From: Maribacter sp. HTCC2170
GTDB lineage: Bacteria > Bacteroidota > Bacteroidia > Flavobacteriales > Flavobacteriaceae
Assembly (NCBI RefSeq): GCF_000153165.2
Contig: NC_014472.1
Location: 679,501 to 743,500, forward strand
Direction: 5' to 3'
DNA length: 64,000 nucleotides
Shown here piece by piece: positions 10,173 through 20,334 of the stretch. Within the stretch, counting starts at the first letter, position 1. Each line of letters begins with the position of its first letter. The position numbers and the translations under genes were made by a program. A model generated the notes under the pieces. The model saw only the letters and a list, made by a program, of their open reading frames with translations, was not told where the DNA came from and ran no database searches.

Positions 10173-10245
10173 TTGTCAATTTTAAGAGCTCGAGCGTAAT
10201 TGCTAATTCTTTTTGTTATTTTGCGCTCAAATCTAAAAAACAACA

Positions 10246-10995
10246 ATGGTAGTTCTCGGTATTGATATAGGAGGTTCTGGAATGAAAGGAGCCTTGGTAA
10301 ATTCGTTAACAGGTGAAATGTTGACTGAAAGGCATAGGATTCCCACTCCACCAACAAGAAAGCCGAAAGAAATGGCCGAAGTTGTAAAACAATTGGTAGA
10401 GCACTTTAATCATAAAGGACCTGTGGGTGTTGGTTTTCCAACAGTAATCAAGCACGGAATTTGTAAATCTCCAGGAAATCTTCATAAAAAATGGCTGAAT
10501 GTAAATGTACACGAGTTATTTAGTGAAGTTACGGGCTTACCTGTTACTGTTATTAATGATGCCGATGCGGCTGGATATGCCACAATGAACTATGGCATAG
10601 GAAAAGGCAAAGAAGGTTTTGTGTTAATGATTACCATTGGTACAGGTTTAGGCAGTGGTGCATTTTTAGATGGAGAATTGATCCCGAATATGGAACTTGG
10701 TCAAATACCGTATAAAAAATATAAGAAAATTGAATTATGGGCAGCGGCTTCTGCTAAAGAACGTGAAGGACTATCTTATAAAGAATGGGGCAAACGATTC
10801 AACACATTTTTAAAGTTAGTCGACTTGATTATTTCACCAGATTTAATAATCTTGGGCGGTGGAACTTCTAAAAAATTCGATCAGTATAAAGAGTATATAA
10901 CTATTGACACCCCTGTAATTCCTGCAGAACTTCGTAATGAAGCCGGTATTATTGGAGCTGCCGCGGCGGCTTTGCATCAAGCACCAAAAGACTGA
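10246..10995 (+). CDS. ppgK: Polyphosphate glucokinase (ROK family)
   Basis: 249-residue ROK-type kinase with the phosphate loop GIDIGGSGMKGALV at the N-terminus, the sugar-site region VINDADAAGYA, the second phosphate motif TIGTGLGSGAFLDGELIPN, and ILGGGTSKKF near the C-terminus. The size and LGQIPYKKYKKIE resemble PPGK enzymes, which phosphorylate glucose with polyphosphate (often also ATP) to give glucose-6-phosphate in the cytoplasm. The start ATG follows an AT-rich leader with no strong Shine-Dalgarno, usual in this phylum. It converges with typA over a shared terminator. Confidence 0.85.
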   Translation: MVVLGIDIGGSGMKGALVNSLTGEMLTERHRIPTPPTRKPKEMAEVVKQLVEHFNHKGPVGVGFPTVIKHGICKSPGNLHKKWLNVNVHELFSEVTGLPVTVINDADAAGYATMNYGIGKGKEGFVLMITIGTGLGSGAFLDGELIPNMELGQIPYKKYKKIELWAAASAKEREGLSYKEWGKRFNTFLKLVDLIISPDLIILGGGTSKKFDQYKEYITIDTPVIPAELRNEAGIIGAAAAALHQAPKD

Positions 10996-11013
10996 TAAAA
11001 ACCATCTTAAATC

Positions 11014-11045
11014 AAAAAAGCCCAAACAATTGTTTGGGCTTTTTC
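11014..11045. terminator. Bidirectional terminator between ppgK and typA
   Basis: AAGCCCAAACAATTGTTTGGGCTT is a perfect stem with an A-run on its left and a T-run on its right, so it works as a rho-independent terminator in both directions for the two convergent genes. Confidence 0.9.
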
Positions 11046-11061
11046 ATTATTCTTGATTGCA

Positions 11062-12861
11062 CTAGGCAATTTTATTTCGCTTTCGATCAACTTCCGTTAA
11101 ATAAATTTTACGTAGTCGTAAAAATTTGGGCGTTACCTCCACATACTCATCCTTTTGAATATATTCCAGAGCTTCCTCCAAAGAGAATTTGATTGCCGGT
11201 ACAATTTTAGCCTTATCATCTGCTCCTGCCGAACGAACGTTGGATAATTTCTTAGTCTTCGTAATATTTATGGTCATGTCATCTCCACGAGAATTCTCTC
11301 CAATAACCTGACCTTCATAAATATCCTCGCCTGGATCAACAAAGAACTTGCCTCTATCCTGCAATTTATCAATAGAGTAAGGTATTGCTTTTCCTTTCTC
11401 CATAGAAACCAAAGAACCGTTTTGACGCTGTGGAATATTACCTTTCAAAGGTTGGTATTCAAAAAATCGGTGGGCCATAATAGCCTCGCCAGCAGTAGCT
11501 GTCAATAATTGATTTCGTAGGCCTATAATACCTCTTGACGGAATAATGAACTCGCAAAGCATACGATTCCCCTTAGCCTCCATACTGGTCATTTCACCTT
11601 TTCGGATTGACACCATCTCAACAGCTTTTCCAGAAACTTCTTCTGGTAAATCAATGGTCAAATGTTCTATAGGTTCGCATTTAACTCCATCGAACTCTCT
11701 AATGATAACTTGAGGTTGACCTATTTGTAGTTCATACCCTTCCCTTCTCATCGTCTCAATCAATACTGAAAGGTGTAATACTCCACGGCCAAAAACCATA
11801 AACTTATCTGCACTATCTGTTTCTTCAACACGTAATGCTAAGTTCTTTTCAAGTTCTTTTTCTAAACGTTCTTTAATATGCCTTGAAGTAACGAACTTAC
11901 CATCCTGTCCAAAAAATGGACTATCATTAATGGTAAACAACATGCTCATCGTAGGCTCATCAATAGCAATGGTCTTTAATCCTTCAGGGTTCTCCAAGTC
12001 GGCTATGGTGTCACCAATATCAAAACCTTCCAAACCTATAATCGCACAAATATCACCAGTAGCAACCTCTTTTACTTTAATTCTTCCAAGGCCTTCGAAC
12101 GTAAAAAGTTCTTTAATTTTTGATTTTACAATACTACCATCCCTTTTTACCAAAGAGACCTGTTGTCCTTCTTTTAAGCTACCACGTTGCAATCTTCCAA
12201 TAGCTATTCTTCCTGTAAAGGAAGAAAAATCCAAGGAAGTAATAAGCATTTGGGTATTACCTTCTTGAGCATGAAATGAGGGAACATGTTCAATTACCAT
12301 TTCCAACAATGGTTCAATGGAATCTGTTTCGTTCTGCCAATCCTCGCTCATCCAATTATGCTTGGCTGATCCATAAACGGTAGGAAAATCCAATTGCCAT
12401 TCCTCAGCACCCAATTCGAACATCAAATCAAATACTTTTTCATGAACTTCCTCAGGTGTGCAATTTTCTTTATCAACCTTGTTAATAACCACACATGGTT
12501 TCAATCCTAAATCAATTGCCTTTTGTAAAACGAACCTGGTTTGTGGCATTGGGCCTTCAAAAGCATCAACTAACAAAAGAACACCATCGGCCATATTTAA
12601 AACACGCTCAACTTCGCCACCAAAATCGGCGTGACCAGGAGTATCAATAATATTGATTTTAGTATCCTTATAGGTTACAGACACATTTTTAGAAACAATG
12701 GTAATTCCGCGTTCGCGTTCCAAATCATTGTTATCCAAAATTAATTCACCGGTCTTTTCATTCTCACGAAACAGTTCACAATGGTGCATGATCTTATCTA
12801 CCAATGTAGTCTTACCGTGGTCTACGTGTGCGATAATCGCGATATTCTTAGTTGTTGACAT
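11062..12861 (-). CDS. typA: Ribosome-associated translational GTPase TypA/BipA
   Basis: 599 residues, full length. G1 AHVDHGKTT lies at residues 11-19, followed by RGITI (G2), [12 protein letters not shown] (G3), NKVD (G4) and GSAKHN (G5). EF-G-like domains follow, with the BipA-typical C-terminal segment ([18 protein letters not shown]). BipA binds the 70S ribosome and helps 50S assembly at low temperature. It is monocistronic and ends at the shared terminator. Confidence 0.96.
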   Translation of the reverse strand: MSTTKNIAIIAHVDHGKTTLVDKIMHHCELFRENEKTGELILDNNDLERERGITIVSKNVSVTYKDTKINIIDTPGHADFGGEVERVLNMADGVLLLVDAFEGPMPQTRFVLQKAIDLGLKPCVVINKVDKENCTPEEVHEKVFDLMFELGAEEWQLDFPTVYGSAKHNWMSEDWQNETDSIEPLLEMVIEHVPSFHAQEGNTQMLITSLDFSSFTGRIAIGRLQRGSLKEGQQVSLVKRDGSIVKSKIKELFTFEGLGRIKVKEVATGDICAIIGLEGFDIGDTIADLENPEGLKTIAIDEPTMSMLFTINDSPFFGQDGKFVTSRHIKERLEKELEKNLALRVEETDSADKFMVFGRGVLHLSVLIETMRREGYELQIGQPQVIIREFDGVKCEPIEHLTIDLPEEVSGKAVEMVSIRKGEMTSMEAKGNRMLCEFIIPSRGIIGLRNQLLTATAGEAIMAHRFFEYQPLKGNIPQRQNGSLVSMEKGKAIPYSIDKLQDRGKFFVDPGEDIYEGQVIGENSRGDDMTINITKTKKLSNVRSAGADDKAKIVPAIKFSLEEALEYIQKDEYVEVTPKFLRLRKIYLTEVDRKRNKIA

Positions 12862-12999
12862 ATCTTTATTTTACTAGGCCTGCTATTTGCAGCGCGCAAA
12901 GATACTGCTATTTTTTGGAGTTAATAATAAAAGACCATTAATTCTTAATTAATTGATTTTGAGCATGTTCAACATAAACAATTTCGAATCAAAAACCGT

Positions 13000-13007
13000 T
13001 ATCTTTG
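13000..13007 (+). promoter_or_regulatory. Putative -7 promoter element for kdsA
   Basis: TATCTTTG matches the Bacteroidota -7 consensus TAnnTTTG and lies 19 bp upstream of the kdsA ATG. A clear -33 TTTG is not evident at the usual distance. Confidence 0.55.
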
Positions 13008-13026
13008 ACCAATCAATTTAACGTCT

Positions 13027-13848
13027 ATGAAACTGAGTTTAATACCACAAATAAAACATACAAATTCAAATAACTTCTTTCTTTTAGCAGGCCCTTGTGC
13101 AATCGAAGGGGAAGATATGGCCATGCGTATAGCTGAAAGAATCATTAGTATAACAGATAAGCTTGAGATCCCTTATGTTTTTAAAGGAAGTTTCAAAAAA
13201 GCGAACCGTAGTAGAGTTGATTCATTTACGGGAATTGGAGATGAAAAGGCTCTTAATATTTTAAAGAAGGTTTCTGAAGCCTTTAAGGTTCCAACTGTTA
13301 CCGATATCCATGAAGTTTCCGATGCCGAATTGGCAGCAGAATATGTAGATGTTCTTCAGATTCCTGCGTTTTTAGTCCGCCAGACTGATTTGGTTGTGGC
13401 TGCGGCAAAAACTGGCAAAGTAGTGAACCTTAAAAAAGGGCAGTTTATGAGTCCGGAAAGTATGCAACATGCAGTTCGTAAAGTTGAGGACTCTGCAAAC
13501 GAACAGGTAATGGTCACGGATCGTGGCACTATGTTCGGTTATCAAGATATGATAGTGGATTTTAGAGGAATCCCGACCATGAAAAAGTACGCACCCGTTG
13601 TTTTAGACGTAACCCATTCGTTACAGCAACCCAATCAAACTTCTGGGGTGACTGGTGGGCGGCCAGATATGATCGAGACCATTGCTAGAGCCGGAATAGC
13701 TACTGGAGCGGACGGGCTTTTCATTGAAACACATTTTGATCCTTCCAATGCCAAAAGTGATGGTGCCAATATGTTGCATTTAGACCATTTGGAAAAATTA
13801 TTGACTAACTTGGTAATGTTGCGAAAAACTGTAAACATGTTGAATTGA
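13027..13848 (+). CDS. kdsA: 3-deoxy-8-phosphooctulonate synthase
   Basis: 273 residues, the usual KdsA length. It has LLAGPCAIEGEDMA, the arm FKGSFKKANRSRVDSFTG, the PEP/A5P-site segment VNLKKGQFMSPESM, VTDRGTMFGYQDMIVDFRGIPTM and LDVTHSLQQPN. The enzyme condenses PEP with arabinose-5-phosphate to Kdo-8-phosphate for lipopolysaccharide. The next ORF starts at a TTG that overlaps the kdsA stop, so read-through into the sulfatase is possible. Confidence 0.95.
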   Translation: MKLSLIPQIKHTNSNNFFLLAGPCAIEGEDMAMRIAERIISITDKLEIPYVFKGSFKKANRSRVDSFTGIGDEKALNILKKVSEAFKVPTVTDIHEVSDAELAAEYVDVLQIPAFLVRQTDLVVAAAKTGKVVNLKKGQFMSPESMQHAVRKVEDSANEQVMVTDRGTMFGYQDMIVDFRGIPTMKKYAPVVLDVTHSLQQPNQTSGVTGGRPDMIETIARAGIATGADGLFIETHFDPSNAKSDGANMLHLDHLEKLLTNLVMLRKTVNMLN

Positions 13849-15242
13849 TTCTATTTCTCAATTATATATCAAATCTAATTGGAACTAAATCTTCTAAGCG
13901 AGGTGGTTCTTTAAGAATATACAGAAAAAATATATTAGTAATTTCCATACTACTAATTACAGTTTTCTTTGTTTCATCTTGTAAAGAAAAACCCAAAAAA
14001 CCCCAGCCCAAAAAACCCAACATTATCCTGGTTATGGCTGACGATCTTGGTTTTGAGGCTTTGGGAACCTACAAAGGTTCTAGTTATAAAACACCAAACC
14101 TGGACAAGCTTGCGATTGATGGTATGCGGTTCGACCATTGTTATTCCACTCCTCTTTGCACTCCGTCAAGGGTACAGATGATGACAGGTAAATATAATCA
14201 CCGAAATTATATAGGTTTTGGCCTGCTGGATCCAAATGAAAAAACCTTTGGGCATTATATGAAAGAAGCTGGGTATAAAACTTTTGTGGCTGGGAAATGG
14301 CAACTATTGGGTAATGCCCATCAACAAAAATTAGCAGGAAACAAAAAGGGAACAACTCCTGAAAAAGCTGGCTTTGATGACTTTTGTCTATGGCAGATAG
14401 ACCAAAGGGGATTTAGATACAAGAACCCTACTTTAAGTACCCCAGATGGAGTAATGAAGTATGAGAATGAATTTGGTCCTGATATTTTTGTAGATAAGAT
14501 GGAAACCTTCATGGATAAAAATAAGGACAATCCTTTCTTTATTTATTATCCCATGGTGCTCACCCACGACCCCTTTGTTCCAACACCCGATAACCAAATT
14601 TTCAAGTCCTTTGACCCAGCATCAAAAGTAAACGATACTATTTATTTTGGTGAAATGGTTAGTTACATGGACAAGCTTATTGGTAGAATAAGAAAGAAAG
14701 TTGAAAAATTGGGTATTCAAAACAACACTTTGATTCTATTTGTTGGGGACAACGGTACTGATCGAGATGTGACATCCATTAAGGATGGGAAATCAATTAT
14801 AGGAAATAAAGGATATACTACAGATGCAGGCACACATGTTCCATTGATAGCTTTTTGGGATGGAAAAATAAAAAAAGGAAGTATTAATGATAACCTTATT
14901 GATTTTACCGATTTTCTGCCAACTATTTTAGAGACAGCAACAGAAAGCAGATTGGATTCAACTGTAACTGATGGTCATAGTTTTTACCCGCAACTTACTG
15001 GAGATGATTCAAAACCAAGAGAATGGATTTTTTGTCATTACGAACCAAACTGGGGAAATTTCAAACCTCGACGCTATGTTCAAAACAAAAAATGGAAATT
15101 GTATGAGAATGGAGAATTCTATAATCTGGGAAATGACATGGAAGAACAAAATCCTATAGACCAAAACACGCAATCAGAAAAAGTAATGAAAATCCATTCG
15201 CAATTTCAAAAAGTGTTGGGGAAATACCCAATAATGAAATAG
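13845..15242 (+). CDS. Secreted lipoprotein sulfatase (S1 family)
   Basis: A formylglycine-dependent sulfatase. The signature C105-T-P-S-R with MMTG follows NIILVMADDLG, whose Asp residues bind calcium. A lipoprotein signal ends at FVSSC (Cys46). No ATG precedes the signal peptide. The only in-frame start upstream is TTG at 13845, overlapping the kdsA stop, so the 5' end is uncertain. Conversion of Cys to formylglycine needs an anaerobic-type or FGE maturase encoded elsewhere. It is the first of three sulfatases in this stretch and should act on sulfated algal glycans at the cell surface. The subfamily is not assignable by eye. Confidence 0.88.
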   Translation: MILFLNYISNLIGTKSSKRGGSLRIYRKNILVISILLITVFFVSSCKEKPKKPQPKKPNIILVMADDLGFEALGTYKGSSYKTPNLDKLAIDGMRFDHCYSTPLCTPSRVQMMTGKYNHRNYIGFGLLDPNEKTFGHYMKEAGYKTFVAGKWQLLGNAHQQKLAGNKKGTTPEKAGFDDFCLWQIDQRGFRYKNPTLSTPDGVMKYENEFGPDIFVDKMETFMDKNKDNPFFIYYPMVLTHDPFVPTPDNQIFKSFDPASKVNDTIYFGEMVSYMDKLIGRIRKKVEKLGIQNNTLILFVGDNGTDRDVTSIKDGKSIIGNKGYTTDAGTHVPLIAFWDGKIKKGSINDNLIDFTDFLPTILETATESRLDSTVTDGHSFYPQLTGDDSKPREWIFCHYEPNWGNFKPRRYVQNKKWKLYENGEFYNLGNDMEEQNPIDQNTQSEKVMKIHSQFQKVLGKYPIMK

Positions 15243-15294
15243 AGTTTTGACTATAAATCAATACATTTGGTATAGGTCAACCAAATTTCATTAA

Positions 15295-16902
15295 ATGAAA
15301 ATCAATATTCTAGGTTTAGCACTTATCAGCAGTCTTTTTATTACTTCATGCGGAAGTCATAAAAAAGAAAATCCAAAACCGAAAAAACCGAACATTGTTT
15401 TCATCATGTCCGATGATCATGCCTATCAGGCAATCAGTGCTTATAATGACGAACTGATTCAAACGCCGAATATTGATAGAATAGGTAATGAGGGTATGCT
15501 TTTCACAAATGCCAGTGTAACCAATTCTATTTGCGCACCTTCGAGAGCAGTAATTCTAACCGGCAAGCATTCTCATATAAACGGAAAGATTGATAACCTC
15601 TCCCCTTTTGACACTACCAATGTAACTTTTCCACAACTGCTTAAAAATGCAGGCTATCAAACGGCCATGTTCGGGAAACTACATTTTGGTAACAATCCTA
15701 AAGGTTTTGATGAATTCAAAATACTACCGGGACAGGGTGATTATTACAATCCAAAATTCAATACTTCCAAGGGGGATACCACCATTACAGGATATGTGAC
15801 CGACATTATAACTGACTTGACCATTGATTGGCTTGAGAAAAGAAGGGCGCCTGACAAACCTTTTTTATTAATGTACCTACACAAGGCACCACATAGAACT
15901 TGGATGCCCGCCGAACGTCATTACCCAACATTCACCAAAAACACTTATCCGTTACCGGAGTCTCTTTTTGATATACACAACACAAGAGAAACCACGGCAG
16001 GACCTGCCGAAATGGGAATATTGAGACATATGCAAGTCTCTTACGACCTAAAAGTACCCAATAAGGTTGCTGAAAATATTGACATTGAGAACTGGAATCA
16101 ATTAGGGAATCGAGTGAATAGACTCAATGATGAACAACGGGCCAAATGGGATGCCGTTTACAATCCTATTGCAGAAGAATTTGCAGCAGAATTCGGCACT
16201 ATGAACGACTCGACTCTTGCCGTATGGAAATACCAGCGTTATATGCAGGATTATTTAGGTACAATCGCAGGAGTAGATGAAAATGTGGGGCGCTTATTAG
16301 ATTATTTGGACGATAAAAAGCTTTCTGAGAATACCATAGTGGTCTATACCTCTGACCAAGGATTTTATTTGGGTGAACATGGTTGGTTCGACAAACGTTT
16401 TATGTATAATGAATCATTCAAAACACCATTATTGATAAAGTGGCCCAATAAGATTGCCCCAGGCACTACAGAAGACGAAATGGTACAGAACCTTGACTTT
16501 GCGCAGACTTTTTTAGAAGCGGCAGGGGTGACAGCTCCTCAAGATATGCAGGGAGAAAGTTTGGTCCCATTATTAAAAGGACAAAAAGAAAAATGGGATA
16601 GAGACGCTGTTTATTACCACTATTACGAATACCCAGCTGAGCACGCCGTAAAAAGGCACTATGGTATTGCTACGAAAGAATTTAAACTCATTCACTTTTA
16701 TTACGATGTTGATGTTTGGGAATTGTATGACTTGGAGAATGACCCTCAAGAAATGAACAATGTTTATGACAATCCTGAGTATGCTTCAACCGCAAAAGAA
16801 ATGAAGCTCAAGATGGATGAAGTTCGTAAAAAGTACAAAGACTCCGATGAGATAAGCAATGGTTATATTCAGTTATACAAGGATAAAGGTTGGATTGAAT
16901 AG
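15295..16902 (+). CDS. Secreted lipoprotein sulfatase (S1, N-acetylglucosamine-6-sulfatase-like)
   Basis: 535 residues. The lipobox is LFITSC (Cys19) and the active-site motif is C80-A-P-S-R followed by AVILTG. Calcium-binding residues lie in IVFIMSDDH and VYTSDQGFYLGEHG. LHKAPHRTWMPAERH and a C-terminal DUF4976-like part (WELYDLENDPQEMNN) resemble the heparan-6-sulfatase-like S1_11 group, but the algal context suggests a different sulfated sugar. It follows the first sulfatase by 52 bp on the same strand and may share its transcript. Confidence 0.9.
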   Translation: MKINILGLALISSLFITSCGSHKKENPKPKKPNIVFIMSDDHAYQAISAYNDELIQTPNIDRIGNEGMLFTNASVTNSICAPSRAVILTGKHSHINGKIDNLSPFDTTNVTFPQLLKNAGYQTAMFGKLHFGNNPKGFDEFKILPGQGDYYNPKFNTSKGDTTITGYVTDIITDLTIDWLEKRRAPDKPFLLMYLHKAPHRTWMPAERHYPTFTKNTYPLPESLFDIHNTRETTAGPAEMGILRHMQVSYDLKVPNKVAENIDIENWNQLGNRVNRLNDEQRAKWDAVYNPIAEEFAAEFGTMNDSTLAVWKYQRYMQDYLGTIAGVDENVGRLLDYLDDKKLSENTIVVYTSDQGFYLGEHGWFDKRFMYNESFKTPLLIKWPNKIAPGTTEDEMVQNLDFAQTFLEAAGVTAPQDMQGESLVPLLKGQKEKWDRDAVYYHYYEYPAEHAVKRHYGIATKEFKLIHFYYDVDVWELYDLENDPQEMNNVYDNPEYASTAKEMKLKMDEVRKKYKDSDEISNGYIQLYKDKGWIE

Positions 16903-17061
16903 TCATTAGCGAATAAGAAAAACATCTTAAAAGGCTCATCCAAATTAGCTATCTATCTTCGGCGGAATCAATTAAATTAAAGTGATGACTTCTTAGGTCT
17001 ATAGCGACATGTTTTACTAATTTAAGATGTCAAAGTAATGAACCTAAACAAACCTAACAAT

Positions 17062-18177
17062 ATGAAAAAAACAGCTTTAACCATTCTTCTATTATTTAGT
17101 TTTTCTCTCGTTTTTACCCAATCACACTCGCATCTAAGCAATAAGGCATTTACCTATCCAAATATTGAGGGCTATGTGACCTTAAAGGCGGATTTACATA
17201 TACATACTGTTTTTTCAGATGGAAATGTTTGGCCCACCATACGGGTACAGGAAGCATTACGGGAGAATCTAGATGCTATTTCACTTACCGAGCATATTGA
17301 GTACCAACCGCACAAAGATGATATTCCGCACCCTGATAGAAACAGAGCTTATCACTTGGCATTCGCAGAAGCGAAAGACCATGATTTATTAATTATTCCT
17401 GGTTCAGAAATAACCCGATCAGAGCCTGTTGGTCATAACAATGCCGTTTTTATAAATGATGCAAATAAGTTAATGGGCAGCAATCCTGAATCACCATTTA
17501 AAGAAGCAAAAAAACAAAATGCATTTGTTTTTTGGAACCACCCTGCATGGCATGCTCAAAGCCCGACTGGAAACCCAATTATGAGTGACTTCCAAAAAGA
17601 GCGCATCAAAAATGGTGAACTTCATGGTATTGAGGTTATCAATGCGATGGATTATGCAGAAGAATCATTGGCACTGGCATTGGAATATGATTTAACCATT
17701 ATGGGCACAAGTGATATTCATGGATTAATTGATTGGGATTATACTGAAAAGGGCAATCATCGACCTATAACATTGGTTTTCGCAAAAGAAAAAAGCTTGA
17801 AAAGTATGAAAGAAGCCCTGTTTGAAGGTAGAACCGTTGCGGTATACAATGACCTTTTAGTAGGGAAACCTGAATACTTGAATCCGCTTTTAAAGGAAAG
17901 CATTGTGATTGAAAGTGCAAAATACCTTTCTAAAACTAATGTACTCAAAGTGGAGTTAAAGAATATATCAAGCAGCGATTTACTTTTTGAAAACCAAATG
18001 GACTTCAATTTTTACGATAGTTCTCCTGTTTTTGAGGTTGAAGCAGGTAGAACGAAAACCGTCCATATCAAAACTATAGAAAAATTAACTTCTGTTCAAT
18101 TAAAGCTTAAAGCCCTAGGTGCTTTTACTGCTCCCAAACAGCAACCTGTTGTGGAATGGAAAATTGTTGTTGACTAA
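17062..18177 (+). CDS. Secreted PHP-domain phosphoesterase (Sb-PDE type)
   Basis: A PHP-fold metal-dependent phosphoesterase with the expected motifs in order: ADLHIHTVFSDG, LTEHIEY, GSEITR, FWNHPAWH and MGTSDIHGL. A start at the second Met (17062) gives a standard signal peptide (MKKTALTILLLFSFSLVFTQ); an upstream ATG at 17038 would only add a polar extension. A C-terminal beta-sandwich (about 110 residues) follows the PHP domain. The family includes a phosphodiesterase acting on organophosphate esters; the natural substrate is probably a phosphodiester released outside the cytoplasm. It lies between sulfatase genes on one strand. Confidence 0.8.
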   Translation: MKKTALTILLLFSFSLVFTQSHSHLSNKAFTYPNIEGYVTLKADLHIHTVFSDGNVWPTIRVQEALRENLDAISLTEHIEYQPHKDDIPHPDRNRAYHLAFAEAKDHDLLIIPGSEITRSEPVGHNNAVFINDANKLMGSNPESPFKEAKKQNAFVFWNHPAWHAQSPTGNPIMSDFQKERIKNGELHGIEVINAMDYAEESLALALEYDLTIMGTSDIHGLIDWDYTEKGNHRPITLVFAKEKSLKSMKEALFEGRTVAVYNDLLVGKPEYLNPLLKESIVIESAKYLSKTNVLKVELKNISSSDLLFENQMDFNFYDSSPVFEVEAGRTKTVHIKTIEKLTSVQLKLKALGAFTAPKQQPVVEWKIVVD

Positions 18178-18190
18178 CATTTTTTTCAAT

Positions 18191-19645
18191 ATGTTTATAA
18201 AAAGAGATTTTCCTTTCTTTCTTGTTTTGCTTTTTGCGCTATCATCGTGTTCTCAGGAAGCAAAAAAGCCGAATGTTCTATTCATCATTGCAGATGATCT
18301 AACAACAACTGCGGTTTCTTCTTATGGAAATTCAGAAGTCAATACACCTCATATCGACAAACTAGCTTCAGAAGGAGTACTATTTACAAGAACGTACAGT
18401 CAATATCCAGTTTGTGGTCCTTCAAGGGCTTCATTCATGTCTGGTTATTACCCAAGTGCCACTACAACCTATGGCTACGTAAGTGGGCGCAAAAATATTG
18501 GGAGTGAGAGAAAAACTTGGTCCCAGGTTTTTAAGGATAACGGATATTATACCGCACGTGTGAGCAAAATCTTCCACATGGGTGTGCCCATTGATATTGA
18601 AAAAGGGAGCAATGGGCAAGATGATGAGCAATCTTGGACTGAACGATTCAATAGCCAAGGTCCCGAATGGAAAGCGCCTGGAGCGGGGGAATTGGTTCAA
18701 GGAAATCCCGATGGTACATTGCCCATAAAAGGGGGAAACGTAATGACCATTGTTAAGGCAGATGGTGATGACCTAGTCCATTCAGATGGTAAGACAGCAG
18801 AAAAAGCCAGTGAATTAATCAGAAAACATAAAGACAAACCGTTCTTTTTGGCCATTGGTTTTGTTAGGCCGCACGTACCTTTTGTCGCACCTAAAAGCTA
18901 TTTTGAACCGTATCCACATAACCAAACGAAGCTCCCAAAAAAAGTTGAAAATGATTGGGACGATATTCCAAAACGCGGTATTAACTATGTGACCAGTGTT
19001 AATGGTAAAATGAATACTGAGCAGGAAAAAAAAGCCATTGCTGCTTATTATGCTTCAGTTTCTTATATGGATGCTCAAGTTGGAAAAGTATTAAAAACCT
19101 TGAAGGAAGAAGGCCTTGAAGACAATACGATTGTTGTCTTTACCTCTGATCATGGGTTTCATCTTGGAGAGCATGAATTTTGGATGAAAGTCAGCTTGCA
19201 TGAAGAATCGGTTAAAGTTCCTTTGATTATAAAGGTCCCCGGTAAAAAACCTGCGGTATGCCATTCGTTTACCGAGTTATTAGACCTATACCCTACTATC
19301 ACCGCATTGGCCGGGTTGAAGTATTCAGATCAGCTTCAAGGCGAATCTTTGGTGAATATATTAGATGAACCTACCTATGAAGTTAGGGATATGGCATTTT
19401 CTGTTTCCCAAGGAGGTAAATCATTTTTGTTACGAAATGAGGATTGGGCCTATATTCAATATGATGAAGACGCAGCTTCGGGGATTGAATTGTTCGATAT
19501 GAAAAAAGACCCAAAACAATTTACCAATCTGGCACAACTACCGGAATACGCATCTATTGTGGACTCATTCAAGGAAAAATTGAAAACAAAATTGAAAGCC
19601 GTTAGAAGCAATGACCTAAACATTGATTACAGCTTAAAAAAGTAA
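18191..19645 (+). CDS. Secreted lipoprotein sulfatase (S1, iduronate-2-sulfatase-like)
   Basis: With ATG at 18191 the protein is 484 residues and has a proper lipoprotein signal (FALSSC, Cys20); a longer frame beginning at 18119 overlaps the upstream gene and lacks a signal. The formylglycine motif is C75-G-P-S-R. VLFIIADDL and FTSDHGFHLGEHEFW supply metal ligands, and the latter is typical of iduronate-2-sulfatase-like (S1_7) enzymes, as are FLAIGFVRPHVPFVAP and the short C-terminal domain. Probable exo-acting 2-O-type sulfatase on algal glycans; specificity is inference. Confidence 0.88.
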   Translation: MFIKRDFPFFLVLLFALSSCSQEAKKPNVLFIIADDLTTTAVSSYGNSEVNTPHIDKLASEGVLFTRTYSQYPVCGPSRASFMSGYYPSATTTYGYVSGRKNIGSERKTWSQVFKDNGYYTARVSKIFHMGVPIDIEKGSNGQDDEQSWTERFNSQGPEWKAPGAGELVQGNPDGTLPIKGGNVMTIVKADGDDLVHSDGKTAEKASELIRKHKDKPFFLAIGFVRPHVPFVAPKSYFEPYPHNQTKLPKKVENDWDDIPKRGINYVTSVNGKMNTEQEKKAIAAYYASVSYMDAQVGKVLKTLKEEGLEDNTIVVFTSDHGFHLGEHEFWMKVSLHEESVKVPLIIKVPGKKPAVCHSFTELLDLYPTITALAGLKYSDQLQGESLVNILDEPTYEVRDMAFSVSQGGKSFLLRNEDWAYIQYDEDAASGIELFDMKKDPKQFTNLAQLPEYASIVDSFKEKLKTKLKAVRSNDLNIDYSLKK

Positions 19646-19660
19646 CCACTTATCTACATC

Positions 19661-19696
19661 AACCCAATTTCTTTTGGAAAAGTGGGTTTTTGTTTT
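19661..19696 (+). terminator. Probable terminator of the sulfatase cluster
   Basis: AACCCA at 19661 pairs with TGGGTT, with an inner TTTC/GAAA pairing, and is followed by a T-rich run. It lies directly against the promoter of the next gene. Confidence 0.5.
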
Positions 19697-19721
19697 AACT
19701 TTGCATTTCAAAGTACTTTTA
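19696..19721 (+). promoter_or_regulatory. Promoter and palindromic operator, copy 1
   Basis: TAACTTTG fits the TAnnTTTG -7 element and overlaps the inverted repeat ACTTTG-CATTT-CAAAGT (19698-19714), followed by ACTTTTAAT. A nearly identical block precedes creD. The arrangement suggests that the winged-helix protein encoded here binds both sites and blocks RNA polymerase. Confidence 0.65.
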
Positions 19722-19723
19722 AT

Positions 19724-20332
19724 ATGGAATCAAAAAACTATTTAAAAGACCTCAGTGAGATAAAAGATCTCATGAGCAAGTCATCTCGCTTTATATCATT
19801 AAGTGGCCTCTCTGGAGTATTGGCCGGTATTTACGCCTTAATTGGTGCTACCATAACGTATTGGTTGGTAACCACCTATAGCAACGGAACCTTACTTTTG
19901 GATGGATGGATTTTCAGAACCTCACTACTCATTTTATGCTGTGTAGCTGGGCTAAGTATACTAACGGGTATTTATTTAACCACTCGAAAAGCCAAGAAAA
20001 ATGGAGAAAAAATATGGGACGCCTCATCAAAAAGGTTAATTGTAAATTTCATGATTCCTATGATAACCGGTGGCTTATATATAATTATAATATTAAGTCA
20101 GCAAAAGTATGGCCAAGCTGGAGCGTTAATGCTTATATTTTACGGTCTCGCTTTAATTAATGCAGCTAAATACAGCATTGGCAACATTCGTTACTTAGGG
20201 TATATTGAGATTATACTGGGCCTTATATGCGCACTGGTTCCTGGGTACGGTTTTTGGTTATGGGTATTTGGCTTTGGCATTATGCACATCATATACGGAT
20301 CGGTAATGTATTTTAAGTACGAGAAAAAATAG
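19724..20332 (+). CDS. Multi-pass membrane protein of the creD cassette
   Basis: ATG at 19724 is preferred because it follows the promoter/operator; the longer frame from 19682 would start inside the terminator. The protein has a short polar N-terminus (ESKNYLKDLSEIKDLMSKSSRF) and about six hydrophobic segments, for example GLSGVLAGIYALIGATITYWL, FMIPMITGGLYIIIIL and LGLICALVPGYGFWLWVFG. No enzymatic motif is visible. Proteins of this type sit in front of the same regulator and creD in other Bacteroidota, so it probably belongs to an envelope-stress response. The stop is 2 bp before the regulator's GTG. Confidence 0.72.
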   Translation: MESKNYLKDLSEIKDLMSKSSRFISLSGLSGVLAGIYALIGATITYWLVTTYSNGTLLLDGWIFRTSLLILCCVAGLSILTGIYLTTRKAKKNGEKIWDASSKRLIVNFMIPMITGGLYIIIILSQQKYGQAGALMLIFYGLALINAAKYSIGNIRYLGYIEIILGLICALVPGYGFWLWVFGFGIMHIIYGSVMYFKYEKK

Positions 20333-20334
20333 TC

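Noticed and set aside
18119-18190. Longer N-terminus for the third sulfatase
   Set aside because: It would overlap the PHP gene and place the lipoprotein signal internally. ATG at 18191 gives a normal signal peptide.
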